NCBI RefSeq assembly: GCF_000001735.4
Contig: NC_003071.7
Coordinates: forward strand, 6,007,151-6,071,150
Reading direction: 5' to 3'
Source: Arabidopsis thaliana
Lineage: Eukaryota > Streptophyta > Magnoliopsida > Brassicales > Brassicaceae
DNA length: 64,000 bases
The notes under the pieces were generated by a model, which did no database searches, was not told the origin of the DNA, and worked only from the letters and a program-made list of their open reading frames with translations. Position 1 is the stretch's first letter, and each line of letters begins with the position of its first letter. The position numbers and the translations under genes are program-made. Below are positions 27,322-41,854 of this stretch, one piece after another.

Positions 27322-27558
27322 ATGGCACCATCCGCTGCAATGCTCATACTCTCACATCCTCTAGTTAGCCACAAAGCTAAGAATCAGTCTCTGTCATCGC
27401 CGTCGTCTGTTAAGTCGACACGTGTCTTCGGTTTTCTTTGGCCTTGGAAGGCATTAGACAATGAGGATCATTCCGCGGTTGTTCTCGGCCGGCTCTTTGG
27501 CGATCCGGCTACTATCGAGAAGCGCTTCCAAGAAGCTCTTGAACAAAGCTGTTGGTAA
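27322..27558 (+). CDS. Small orphan protein, 78 residues (At2g14247-like)
   Basis: A single-exon frame of 78 residues starting at ATG 27322 (MAPSAAMLILSHPLVSHKAK). I chose this start because the upstream in-frame codons begin with a non-ATG triplet, and a TATA-like box lies about 70 bp before it. The N-terminal 35 residues are rich in Ser, Lys and hydrophobics, resembling an organelle transit peptide. The C-terminal half is charged and conserved-looking (FGFLWPWKALDNED, LFGDPATIEKRFQEALEQSCW) with a predicted helix. I recall an expressed protein at this position in Arabidopsis, but no function. It may act in a plastid; that is inference from composition only. Confidence 0.75.
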   Translation: MAPSAAMLILSHPLVSHKAKNQSLSSPSSVKSTRVFGFLWPWKALDNEDHSAVVLGRLFGDPATIEKRFQEALEQSCW

Positions 27559-29823
27559 TTTGTACAATGTTTGGTTGGGTTTATTGATTGTTTTTACGTT
27601 AAAATAGCTTTTATAAATTGGAAATGGAAGTACTGTAAAATGTAAAAATTGACTATATATAATTAAAGGTACATTATGTGAAATCAAAAGACAAATATCC
27701 GGATCATGATTTTTTATTTTTTTAATGTAATGTTAAATTAGATTCAAAAGAAAATTAACGTTTTTACAGCAAGTGCAACGTAAGTTATATCAGAGGTAAA
27801 ATGAAAGCTGAGATTAACATTGTAATGAAAACTTAGAGGATTAAAAGCCGACTTTGGAGCCAGCATTGGGAGCCAGCATTGGAAGCTAGCATCATAGCGC
27901 CGGTCCTTTTGTCTTAGGATTGTAGTGATCCTGTTTCTTATTATCATGATTCATGTATCTGCATAATGATTAAATGTAGCTTTAGGAATGGTTAAGACTC
28001 CTTTCATTAGCTACTTTATTAAGGCAACCAAGCAACAAAAACACCAATAGATGAGGAAAATAGAGAGCATGTGAAGGCAACATCCAAACCCAATATATAG
28101 AGTTGAAAAACAGATTCACTATTAAGTAATCAAAGACTAGAATGGAAAACAAACATCAAAATCTAAAAGAATATAATAGATAATAATTAGTGAGCTCATG
28201 TTGATTATAGGGAAATAAGCGTTTGTAGCCATCTTGGGCGTGTCCATCAAGGTATATGAGATATGAGTTTTGATACTTGGAAGAAAAAAAGAGAGAGTAT
28301 AATAATAATTGATGAGATAAAATAGTTTTTTAAATTTTGTAACTCTTAAATAATGATTTTTTAATAGAATAATTGATAAACGGGAACTTATTCACAGAAG
28401 CATATGTTAAAAGACGACTGATAATAACTACCATAGATGTTATTTCTGTTAGATATTCATCAAATAGCAAATTATCCTTATTTTAAATTGTAATTATTTA
28501 AATTTATGATCTAATAAATTTAAACCGAATTTAATAAATATCATAGTTTACACATGAATGAAGGCATTTGTATACTTACTTATGTGTTTTATATGTTGTT
28601 GATTTACGTATTATTATTTTTTTTGTATATTTACTAATCTACAAAAAAATGAACACAAAAATTTACAGCAGCGACAACGTCAGCGTCAGCCAAGCCTGCC
28701 CTTGGCACAAACCCAAGATACATGGGTATTGGACCTCCAAAATGTTTAAGTTTTTAAATAACAAAATTATGTTTCCAAAAAAAATTGTTATTGCAAAATC
28801 AGATCTTATGTTTCTAAATTTTTAATATTTAGTCTCAATTTGTAAGTTTATCTATTTGTTATTGCAAAAATAAGCTTTATTTTACCAAAATTTTAAAATT
28901 TGATCTCGAATTTACTTTTTATCGACAAAATTCATCAAAAAAAAATTTTGAATGAACTTTTCTGAAACATCTTCACTCTACTATGTTTCTGGTCACCGAA
29001 TCCAATGCCCTCTTACCTGAATATAGCTTCACACTCTCATTTCATCTCATTCCAAACTCGTTTGGTAACCCGTTTTGCCAAAATCGCAACACAGACCAAG
29101 AATAATACATTGTGCGAAAAACCAACTTTGAGAGCAAATTCCTATCAAACCACAATGAATCAGAGGAATATATTTATATCCTTAGAAAGATCTCATTTCC
29201 AAGATTCCAGAAAATCTTTCAATGCTCAAATCAGACTTCTATAGCCAAGTCAAACGAAGGTGACAAAGTCAGACAAACACCACTTCACCAAACAGCAGCT
29301 TCTTTAAGTCTGCTCAAAAATTATGTTTGTCGATAAACTTCATAGGCCAATAACATTTAGCCACGTATGGGTCCCTTAAATATCAAAAAATCCCTTTCAT
29401 AAAGAGCGTCCTTATCTATTTTGGTATTTTTCATTTAATTTTGGGCCTCTGGAAGAGTCTGCCACACAAAAAAAACCCATAAAGACTTGCCGTTACAACT
29501 GCTCTAACCGGCACTCGCCGTCAACGTATTAAAAACATACACAAAGACTACGTCAACGACTACGGTAACAAAACAAACAATAATCTACGGTAGTGTTTGT
29601 TGCTGCCGCTGCCGCTGCGACGAAACGAACAAACTAGTTTCCAATTAAGTGAGGAATGGAATGACAAATGAATAATCAGCGTTAGTCAAAGTATGAAAGA
29701 GTAGACTTTAACAAGATCCAAGATCCGAGATCCGAGATAATACCCACTCTGGATCCGACCCATTTCATTCACCTCTTTCTTAAGTCCTCAAACTTCAATT
29801 TCAATTCAGATCGTTGAGCAACA
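27559..29823. other. Intergenic stretch and promoter of the S-acyltransferase gene
   Basis: Nothing coding is convincing. 27856-27890 holds three tandem copies of a GGAGCCAGCATT-like 12-mer. The last ~300 bp before 29824 are less AT-rich, with GCCGCTGCCGCTGCGACG at 29606 and AAGATCCGAGATCCGAGATAATACC near 29717. They probably hold the core promoter and 5' UTR of the following gene. Confidence 0.4.
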
Positions 29824-32800
29824 ATGGACTCATCAGAGATCGAAGTAGTGCCTCTAGATTCCAACTCTCACCAAAGCCCTACCGAATCACCAACCATCAC
29901 CGACGTCTTCTCCGCCTCCGCTTACGGCGATCTCCACCAACTTAAACATTTCGTCGAACATAATGGCTCTTCCGTCTCACTTCCCGACGATAATGGCTTC
30001 TACGCTCTTCAATGGGCGGCACTCAACAATTCCCTCCACGTTGCTCAATATATCATCCAGGTACCAATTTCTCGATAATACTGTGATAGTTCTCCGGTGT
30101 AGTGATTGATTTGGATTTGAACTATCTGCAGCATGGTGGTGATGTTAATTCAGCTGATAATATACAACAGACACCATTGCATTGGGCAGCTGTTAAAGGC
30201 TCCATTGATGTTGCTGACCTTTTACTTCAACATGGAGCTCGTATTGAAGCTGTTGATGTCAATGGCTTCAGGGTAATATCTTCTTTCTGTTGTAATTTTT
30301 GTGTTTTTGTTTGCTAAAGGTGTGTGAAATGGATCAGGAGTTATAAGTTTTGCATCAGGCTTGTTGCTGCTGTGATCATAGGCTTCAGATTCTTGTAAGA
30401 TTTTGTCGATCTACGACATGTTTTGTTGTGCAGGCAGTTCATGTTGCTTCTCAATATGGACAAACAGCATTCGTGAATCATATTATTGTGGACTATGCAG
30501 CTGACTATAACGCACTAGATATTGAAGGGAGGAGTCCGCTACACTGGTATGGATACTAGAGATATTAATGGATGCTTAGAGTGTGTATTCTTTAGTTGTA
30601 CATAGTATCTCTGTTACTTATCATTTGACAATTTGTGGAGAACTACTGTGAACTCTATATTTTTCATGTTTGTATGACTCAGGGCTGCTTACAATGGATT
30701 CACAGAAACAGTCCGGTTACTTCTCTTTCGGGACGCATGTCAAAATAGACAAGATAACACAGGCAAATCAGAAACTCTTAAAACTTTCTTTTAACTGTAT
30801 TTACTTGTCTGCTCTATAATTAATAAAGAATGGCTTACATCGGAATTTTTTCTGTACCTTATGATGCGTAAAGATAAGTGCAAAAACGGATAAGAGATTA
30901 TGAACTCTGATTTTTGAGTGTTTGTTTATGGAGGGATTGTTATAGCATTCCAGACTGTTAATGACTTGCGAAAAGTGTAGAATGCTGATACCCTGATATA
31001 TATTTTGCACTATTTTCTTAGAAATTCTTACATTAATCACTTTGCTTGCCAGGCTGCACGCCTTTGCACTGGGCTGTGATTAAGGAAAACGTTGAGGCTT
31101 GTACGCTGCTAGTTCATGCTGGAACCAAGGAGGAACTGATATTGAAAGATAACACTGGATCCACGCCACTTAAGCTTGCTTCTGATAAAGGTCACAGGCA
31201 GCTCGCTCTTTTCCTTGTACGTAATGTTTAGTGTTGCTTGCTACCCTTCTAACATCCGTAAAGAGGAACATATCTTGATTATTCACAATTAGCTTCTTCA
31301 AATTTGATTTGTGGATCCGACATTTGCTTGCTGGCTCGCTCCTTAAAATCAAAGTCTCCTTCATATTTCATTTTCATCATCATTAAATGGACAGGAATAG
31401 GTTAATAAGGCTATTTAAAAAATGTTTCATGCAAAATACCCTTTCAAAGTTCTGTAAATTTGTATTTACAATTTACAAACAGACAAACATATGAAAAAAC
31501 AATAGCATTGAATATATGAAAGTTTGATGTAAATATGGTTATAAGTTTACAGTTACTAGATAAGCCTTAAACGCAGAAAAGACGGCAGCTTTGTGATATT
31601 TGCTTTTTCTTATGCAGCTCTAACCCAGAATTTTTTCTCAGTATCCTTAGATGAACTGGCTCTGATTTTCAGATATAGTTAAGCATCATTCTGGTAGAGA
31701 ACTTGTTTCTACGGTCTGTTTCAGTTTTAGGGTGTAGATGTAAGAGCGACAATATGATAGCGGTCTGTTTTAGGGTTACTGTAGGGTTTAGAGTTCACAG
31801 GATGAGGTATGCCTTGTTTAATGGTTGTAGAGTATGTTCAATGTTGTTTGCCCCGGTTTTTTTTAGTTTTTCTTAAAATTTTAATCATTTGATATGATGT
31901 GCTTTCTGAGAATCCGATTTTAATATTTTTCAGTCGAAGGCAATGCGAACTCGTAAGAATAGTTTTGTGGACAAGATCTTCTGTGGAAAACTGGGAGAGA
32001 CTAGCTATGCTCCTATGTTGTTCAGCTTAATAGTCATTCTTATGGTCCTCTTCATCACATCCATTGTTTCAGGTGAATAACGCATACAACAAAATAGTGT
32101 GTGTGTGTTGAGGTTCTTACTAATGGATTTATATTATTTCGTCCTGACATTTTGCATTCATGTGTAGCTTCTAATCTCCCAAAGATAACTGCTATGGTTG
32201 GTCTGTGGGCATGTTTCGGTCTTTCATGTGGTGTTTACGCACTGATAACTTTCTATCGTGTTAGCAGGTATCCTTATTAGTCATCTTCAATTTATCTGAA
32301 GTTTTTGTGCATATTAGTTTGATGTACTTACTTAATGAGTCAGCGAGAACTAATCTTACTTCTTCATAAGAAATGAGGAGGTTGAGATGTGAGGCTGTAA
32401 CTACTTTGTAGTGACTCTGAGAGAGGTGTATGTGGTGTAATGGTCTTGGAGTGATTAATTCGTCTCTTTTTTTTTTATAGGAAAGATCCCGGGTACGTTA
32501 AAAGAACCGGTGAAGCTAACAGCCAACACACTGCCAACGTAAGTTGAACTTTCTTCCCATGTTTCCATGATGAGAGAAATGTGAACATTCGTCTAGCAGA
32601 TTGGCAATCCGTCTAAATTGGGTTCATGCATATATATACGAAATCAATGCGCAGTTGTTAATTGTTTAAGCTTTTCGTCTTGATCATGCTGAACTATGCC
32701 TGATTTAAGTAGACACCGACTTTAGATCAATTGAACAGTCGTAAGGTTTGTTCTGAAAGGTTTGATTCACATATTATCTTCTGATGTTTGCAGGACCCTT

Positions 32801-33742
32801 TGATTGATATCAATTTCAAAAACCCCTCATGGAAAGGAAACTGGTCCCAACTCTGCCCCACTTGCAAGGTTTTCCTCAATCCTTATTTCAGGGGATTACC
32901 TCGATATTTTCTTTGTTTTCTAACTACAATTATCATTTTTTCTTCAGATAATTAGACCGGTGCGATCTAAGCACTGCCCCACTTGTAAGCGCTGCGTTGA
33001 ACAGTTTGACCATCACTGCCCCTGGATTTCCAACTGTGTTGGTAAGGTAAGAATCTCTTTCACTTGTTGCTCTGCTAATTAAAGTGGCAAGGATATAGTA
33101 ATGACATGAAACACCCTGTTATGCATATTGTTTTGGTTAACGGTATCTTGATACACTTACTCATTTCACAGAAGAATAAACGCTACTTCTTAGTCTTTGT
33201 GATCATGGGAGCTTTAACATCATTCGTTGGTGGCACAACTGCTGTTCAAAGTATGTGACTGGAACAACTCTCTCTCGCAATCCTGCCATTAGATTTGACT
33301 ATTAGTAAGCATCTGTTTTTGCTACAGGATTATGGAGAGGTATCCCACAGGTACACCACGGAGAATCATGGATTAAACATATAGTCATTGAACACCCTGA
33401 TGCTGCCGTGTTTCTGTTTTTCGACTTACTCATTTTCATTGCGACTATGACATTGACAATCTCACAGTCTTATATGGTAAGGAAGTCTCAGCTAAAGTAA
33501 AAATTTGGTTCTCCCTCCCCTCTGCAAATGATTGTATAACAGTTATTGTTGGTTGTCTGGTGCAGATAGCTCGGAATATTACAACCAACGAATTATGGAA
33601 CGCGAAGAGATTCAGTTATTTGCGGGGACCTGACGGAAGATTCTACAACCCTTATAACCACGGCTTGCGAAGAAACTGCACCGATTTTTTGGTTCATGGC
33701 TACACCAGGGACGACGAGGTTGTCCCGTCTTCAATTCTCTGA
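29824..33742 (+). CDS. Ankyrin-repeat DHHC protein S-acyltransferase (At2g14255, PAT23-like)
   Basis: Thirteen exons: 29824-30060, 30132-30272, 30434-30546, 30683-30762, 31053-31216, 31934-32072, 32168-32267, 32481-32538, 32794-32868, 32948-33046, 33172-33250, 33328-33476 and 33566-33742. They join in frame to 536 residues. Residues ~25-225 form ankyrin repeats ([33 protein letters not shown]). Two membrane segments follow ([18 protein letters not shown], then [19 protein letters not shown]). Next come the Cys-rich DHHC domain ([23 protein letters not shown]) and two more membrane segments. The enzyme transfers palmitate to cysteines of membrane proteins; ankyrin repeats bind substrates. TIP1 of root hairs is the best known relative. 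Intron 4 is GC-AG. The catalytic cysteine and both histidines are present, so it should be active. Confidence 0.96.
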
Positions 33743-34290
33743 ATTTACATCTCCTCATCGCATTGTTACATGCATAAACCCTCTGATTTAGTATACTGTG
33801 TATATATATATCTCCTCTTCGATTCATATATTGCAAAGTAAGGTTCAAGTTTCTTCTCCTTTACTTGACACACCTCTTGCACTCTGTAAATCTTTTCCTT
33901 TATCACTTACCAGTTTCACCATTATGCTACTCAACACCCATAGTCTCCAATCCTCTTGATAAAAGGATTTTTATTTGACTCATATGTTTTTACCGCTGGT
34001 TTTTGTTGGGGATTTCTGCATTTAAACGGTTCAAAAAGGCCATGGTTCTAAGGTATTCGTTAGAGTCCCATTCATTGGTTACATTGGTGCTTATAGTCCG
34101 GGTTTCAAAACACTGCACCTATGTCATTGTCTTTTTCATTTGGGTATAAACGTCCATGGAAATAACATTCGGTTTCGCGTTAACAACTAACTCTGAATGT
34201 GATATTTACTTTGCAGCAACAAACTTGAAAATATGAACAAAGGTCCCAAAGAAATGAACAAAATGAGCAGCTTTCATTCCATCAAATACT
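33743..34290. other. Spacer between convergent genes
   Basis: This 548-bp interval must hold both 3' UTRs: that of the S-acyltransferase on the plus strand and that of the iminopeptidase on the minus strand. No other gene was seen. Confidence 0.5.
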
Positions 34291-36719
<2,429 letters not shown>

Positions 36720-36876
36720 AGTATTTGACCCGTTTCAGCAATTTCTCAGTAATAAAAGAGACACGCGTCGGATCCTTAATTGATACCAATCGGGTCGAGA
36801 TTTTTCCACCACTGTTTCAACGTATTTTCAAGATAATTTGACACGTTTAGGCATTTTTAGAAAATCTTATTTTTTT

Positions 36877-38268
36877 GGAAATGTTCTAATATTAGGCATT
36901 TTTAAAAAATATTTTTCGATTTAAGGCACTTTATAGGAAATAAACATTTTTTCTACTATTTTTTTTTTCTTAGATTTTTTTACTCTCAATTCAATATTTA
37001 TGTTTTTAATTCTCAATTTCTCTTTCTTGTTATTCCTCTTCCACGATCCTTACCCAAAATAAATAAAATCTCTCTCTCTCTCCCTCTCTCTCTCTCTCTC
37101 TTCATGATTTGTAGCGCCTCTCTTTCTCCACGTCTCCATAACTTTTGAGAGAAGTTTCTTAAACAATTCGATCTCGATTATCTCAGGAATTTGGTAAAAG
37201 TTTTATGTCCATAAGGTCTTGGAGGTGGAGGTCTCTACAAACTGTAAGAAAAATCAACAAACAATTTTTTTGTGTCCATAATAACGAGTTCATTTAAATA
37301 TATCCATTCAGAAAACTTTTACTAATTAATATTCATTCTATATACCAAGTCCATAATAACAGAAGATTCGATTAACCGTGCTTTTGTAAAGAAACCAAAG
37401 TTCCATGTCCATAAGATCTTGGAAGTGGAGGTCTCTTCAAACTGAAAGAAAAATCAACAAACAATTTTTTGGTGTCCATAATAACGAGTCCATTTAAATA
37501 TATCCATTCAGAAACCTTTCTACTGATCTATATTCATTCTATATACCCTATCAATAATAACAGGAGATTTGATTAACCGTGTTTTGTAAAGAAACTAAAG
37601 TTCCATGTCCATAAGGTTTTGAAGGTAGAGGTCTCTACAAACCGAAAGAAAAATCAACAAACAATTTTTTGGTGTCCATAATAACGAGTCCATTTAAATA
37701 TATCCATTCGGAAACCTTTTTACTGATCTATATCCATTATGTATACCATGTCCATAATAACAGGAAATTTGATTAACCGGAATCTCGATGCTACATAGGT
37801 GAAACGAGTTTGACACATGAGAGAGAGCAGAAATCAATTCAAGTCGCCATTGTTGAAGAAGAAGAAGTTTCTTAGATAACTAAATCTCAAATTTATGTCA
37901 AAACAAATATTTAAATTGCAAAATAAATCACAATCTTAAAGAAACCAAGACCTCGTATTCTCCAATTAGTCAAGAGAGAAGAGAAAGCCATCGCGTAGAG
38001 TGGATTTGGAGATTAATTGCAGATTTGGAATTGAAGATATTCTGGGAAAGGTTTTTTTCTTCGATAAAGTGAGAAAAAAAAAAAGAAAAAAAAAAGAAGA
38101 GATGGGAAAAGGAGAGAGAAGAGATAGCCGATTGAAAAAATGTAGTTAAAGAGTAAATAAATAAAATAATTTATTTAAAGTGCCTTCTCCATTTAAAGTG
38201 CTTTCTCTATTTAAAGTGCATAATTATGAACTAACTTTTAAAAAAGTGTCTAATCACGTAATATTCTC
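36877..38268. mobile_element. MULE-like non-autonomous element 1
   Basis: The left end (36877 on: GGAAATGTTCTAATATTAGG, then CATTTTTAAAAAATATTTTT and AAGGCACTT) matches the reverse complement of the right end (38268 back: GAGAATATTACGTGATTAGA, then CACTTTTTTAAAAG). This gives degenerate terminal inverted repeats of at least 35 bp. The interior has a CT microsatellite at 37070-37101 and three ~200-bp tandem repeats. No transposase is seen. Poly-T on both sides could be the target duplication but is uninformative. Long degenerate termini suggest Mutator-like origin; this is inference. Confidence 0.45.
37204..37790. repeat. Three ~200-bp tandem repeats in element 1
   Basis: Units begin at about 37206, 37407 and 37605 with ATGTCCATAAG(G/A)T(C/T)TTG. 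Each contains AAGAAAAATCAACAAACAAT, GTGTCCATAATAACGAGT and GATTAACCG. Identity between units is high. Confidence 0.88.
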
Positions 38269-38507
38269 TTTTTTTTTTAGGCACTTTTCAGGGATGAGAC
38301 ATTTTCTCTTGTTTCTGGATGATAAAATGATAATTATATCCTTTTCAAACTAAACCATCAATTGCTTAACCGGTTAACATGGTTTTGTTTGAATTGATAT
38401 CTAATAAAACGACAGTTGAGATTTGCAGATGAGAAAGAGTTACCTTCACAATTACAGGTCTTCCGATTATCTCACAATCTCGATGTTGATGGCTGATAAT
38501 TCTTCCG

Positions 38508-38846
38508 GCCAATCTCTTTCTCATCGCAAACCTCCAACATCTTCTCCTTCCTCTATATCCACCACTGTTTCTTCTCCTAAATCGCCATTTCGTCTTCGTT
38601 TCGAGAAACCTCCATCTAGATTCGGGTTATCGTTTCTGCATCGTCTCCTCCGGGAGGAGTTTTAAAGAGGAAACGACCTACAAGGCTTGATATACCGATT
38701 GGTGTTGCTGGATTTGTAGCTCCGATTTCTTCATCGGCCGATGTAGCTATGACGTCGAGGGAGGAGTGTAGAGAGGTTGAAAGAGAAGGTGATGGTTATT
38801 TTGTTTATTGTAAGAGAGGAAGAAGAGAAGCTAGAGAGGTTATATC
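38508..38846 (+). pseudogene. Captured 5' fragment of an AP2C1-like protein phosphatase 2C gene
   Basis: The reading starts LSHRKPPTSSPSS, then TTVSSPKSPFRLRF. In a second frame, after about 38625, it continues SASSPPGGVLKRKRPTRLDI, PIGVAGFVAPISSS, REECREVEREGDGY and VYCKRGRREA. This is the regulatory N-terminal region of clade-B PP2Cs of the AP2C1 (At2g30020) type, which dephosphorylate MAP kinases. The similarity ends just before the point where the catalytic domain should begin. A deletion plus frameshift near 38620 separates the two blocks. Without the catalytic domain no phosphatase can be made. The identification is from memory of the AP2C1 sequence. Confidence 0.8.
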
Positions 38847-38924
38847 AAGTTGGACTCCAATGATAATGTTAGATGAGCAAACAAAAAAGTGCTAATTTTA
38901 TCGATCTATAAACACATTCGCAGC

Positions 38925-39575
38925 AAATCAAAGACATACTTGTCCATTAATGATTGTCCAAGCAATTCAGTCCATATGGTCATCTAATGACTCACATGGT
39001 AGTTTCATACTAATACATACGTTTATACATAAACAATAAACGCCAATCCAAAGTACATTATCCATGTCTCTTTGACCATTTATCCACATGTGTATAGACA
39101 TGTTGATACAATTTTATCGAGCTATAAACACATTTGCAGCAAATCAAAGACATACTTGTCCATTAATGATTGTCCAAGCAATCCAGTCCATATGGTTATC
39201 TAATGACTCACATGGTAGTTTCATACTAATACATAAGTTATACATGAACAATAAACGCCAATCCAAAGTACATTATCCATGTTTCCTTGACCATTTATCC
39301 ACATGTATATAGACATGTTGATACAATTTTCTCGAGCTATAAACACATTCGCAGCAAATCAAAGACATACTTGTCCATTAATGATTGTCCAAGCAGTCCA
39401 GTCCATATGATCATCTAATGACTCACATGTTAGTTTCATACTAATAAATAAGTTTATACATGAACAATAAACGTCAATCCAAAGTATATTATCCATGTTT
39501 CTTTGACCATTTATCCTCATGTGTATAGACAGCCAGTTAAGGAACTTCTCCAAATCTGCCAACATCTCTACATAT
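38925..39575. repeat. Three ~205-bp tandem repeats in element 2
   Basis: Units start at about 38929, 39136 and 39350 with GCAGCAAATCAAAGACATAC. Each contains TTGTCCATTAATGATTGTCC, GTCCATATGGTCATCTAATG and AATAAACGCCAATCCAAAG. The third copy is incomplete at its end. The open frames at 39088-39312 and 39359-39565 are readings of this repeat. Confidence 0.9.
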
Positions 39576-40298
39576 TTAAATGTAGGCGTACTAGGTTGGT
39601 TTGAGGATATGAGGACACCGTCAACAATGAGGAGATAAGCAAGCCAAAGTCTGTGGTAAGAAGATAAGGTCTTGTGATTAACATTTCTGAAATATCACCT
39701 AACAAAGCATTCATGTCTTCACCTATTAGCTTTTCACAATGTTGGATATTATAAATAGAATTAGCACACGATTGAATAATTAGAGCAAATAAAATGATTG
39801 GAGAAGATTAATACCTTGCATTTGAGGACCGTGTAGAAGTTACTAGCACACGCCGAAGACGACGAATCGATTGAGAGACAAGAAAATGAAGACGACGACG
39901 GGAGAGCAAGTGTTGACGACGACGACGGGAGAGGACAAATTAATGTCGGCCGATTGAAAGCTTTGTTGACGATAACGACGGGAGAGGGACGAGGAAATGA
40001 ATTCGCCGGTAGAAAACTCGTCGGGATGATCGCCGGAGTCGAGATGATGTTATCGGCGTTGTGATAAGGGTTTTAACTGCCCAGATAAATGAAACTCTAA
40101 AATCGTCGTGAAGGATTGGGTAAGAAAGAGAGGTTTCTCACAAATTGGTTTTAGTTTAGAAATTGAGATTAGAAAATTAAACCAAAATTGGTTTCAGGGG
40201 CAGAAAGGACAATTTTTTTATTGGCAGTGCCTTGTGTTTTGAAAGTGTCTTATCCTGTAAAAAGTTTTTAAAAAGTGTCTAAGAGTGTAATATTCTCT

Positions 40299-40789
40299 AT
40301 TTTCAATCCTAAGTAACAAACATTAATCCTAGCCTTAAGTAATTTGTTTTGGGTATTTTGGTTCTTTTTGGATATTTTCGGTAAAAATAACCAAAATTGA
40401 ACTAAACCAAACCGAAACTTTTTTCGTTCCTTTATAATCCTAAGAGCATCTCCATCAATGAGAAACAGAGTTTCTTCAACAAAAAAAATTAATATTTTTA
40501 TTATAATTTGATTATGTAATTAAATTTTTATTTTAGTTAAAAGATTGAACCAATAATGAAAAGAGAAATGAGAAATTTTCTATACACTCTCTCCTTTATT
40601 TTCATTATTTTTGTTTGTTTTAATTATAAAAACTCTAATGAAAAACCCCTAATGGAGATGGTCTAAGAGGCTATAACCGAAAAATTCGAACCGAACATCC
40701 ATGCCTAGTATTTATGTATTAAATTATAGTGATAATATATTCAAATAATTGAATTATTATATAAATTTTACTAAATGATGCGTCATTTT
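40299..40789. other. AT-rich intergenic stretch
   Basis: No gene or clear repeat. It contains TTTGGTTCTTTTTGG and AACCAAACCGAAAC runs of low complexity. Confidence 0.4.
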
Positions 40790-41750
40790 AACGAAAAGAT
40801 GCGATAAAAAGATATTACTGTGAAGAAATAACCGTATATATTTTAAAGGAAATGTACAATAAAAAGACAGAACCGAAAAGATACGACTTTATTTGAACAA
40901 ATATAACCGTCCAAAAAATAAACCGTAAATATGTTAAAGAAAAGGTACGACAAAAAAAACACGACCGTAAAAAGATAACCGTAAATATTTTAACGAAAAA
41001 GTACGACAAAAAACATAACCGTTTAGAAATGCAAAATGCATTTATTGAAATTCTTTTTGTTATTAGATTCCAACAAACTTTGGTTAGATTAAGAATTAGA
41101 AGAATTTCTTTCATATTAAAATGATGTATGTTTATAAATAGTTTAGAGAGTAAAGAATTTGGAACCATTTTACAGATTTTTTTATTCATCATGATACAAA
41201 AATCGATATGAAAAAACAAAAATATGGGATTATTTAGAAAAATGACAAATATATAGAGTTTAAAAATCTCAAATATTTTAAATATATAAACAACTCTATT
41301 CATACGCAGTTGTGACAACAAATGCAAAGAAATATAATTAAGAGACTTAACATTAAATGAATAGATGCACATATAAAGACACAACCGCAAACTGAAAAGA
41401 TATGAATGTAGTTGAACAAGTATAAATGTAAAAAAAACTAAAAATATTTTAAAAAAAAATACGATAAAAAGACAAAACCGTTAACTGAAATGATACGACT
41501 ATAGTTGAACAAATATAACTGTAAAAAAAAATAACGTAAATATTTTAACGAAAACAATAAATACTTTTACGAAAAGTTGCGATAAAAAAAGACACAAACA
41601 TTCAAATGCGAAAGGATACGATTGTAGTTGAACAAAATAATTGTCGAAAAATATTACCGTAAATATTTAAAGAAAAAGATGAGAGAAAAAGACACAGGTA
41701 TAAATATTTTAACGAAACGTTGCGATAAAAAAACAATTATGCACAAGTAT
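40790..41750. repeat. Degenerate AT-rich repeat array
   Basis: Phrases such as ACCGTAAATATTTTAACGAA, AAAAGATACGACT, GTTGAACAAATATAACCGT and GCGATAAAAAGACA recur irregularly at 40800-41000, 41380-41600 and 41620-41730, about 110-140 bp apart. The open frame on the minus strand at 40815-41390 arises from this low-complexity DNA. The source element was not identified. Confidence 0.6.
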
Positions 41751-41854
41751 AAAAGGCATTTACTCAGATTGTTATCATTATTATATTTATGTTGTTTAAA
41801 ATTTATTAAATATATGATAGGATGTCCAGATACTCTTACCATGCTTACTTAATC

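Larger units (their letters stand above)
38279..40298. mobile_element. MULE-like non-autonomous element 2, possible Pack-MULE
   Basis: The left end GGCACTTTTCAGGGATGAGACATTTTC aligns with the reverse complement of the right end (ACAGGATAAGACACTTTC, then AAGGCACTGCC). The outermost ~40 bp seen at the right end (AGAGAATATTACACTCTTAGAC) are missing at the left, where element 1 abuts. The interior contains a fragment of a PP2C gene and three ~205-bp tandem repeats. There is no transposase. A MULE carrying a host gene fragment would be a Pack-MULE; the termini are degenerate, so the class is provisional. Confidence 0.45.

Noticed and set aside
39088-39565. Small conserved proteins encoded in the 205-bp repeats
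   Set aside because: The same frames recur because the DNA repeats, and they fall on different strands in different units.
40815-41390. 191-residue frame on the minus strand
   Set aside because: It is rich in Ile, Phe, Leu and Lys and reads through the AT-rich repeat field; composition explains it.
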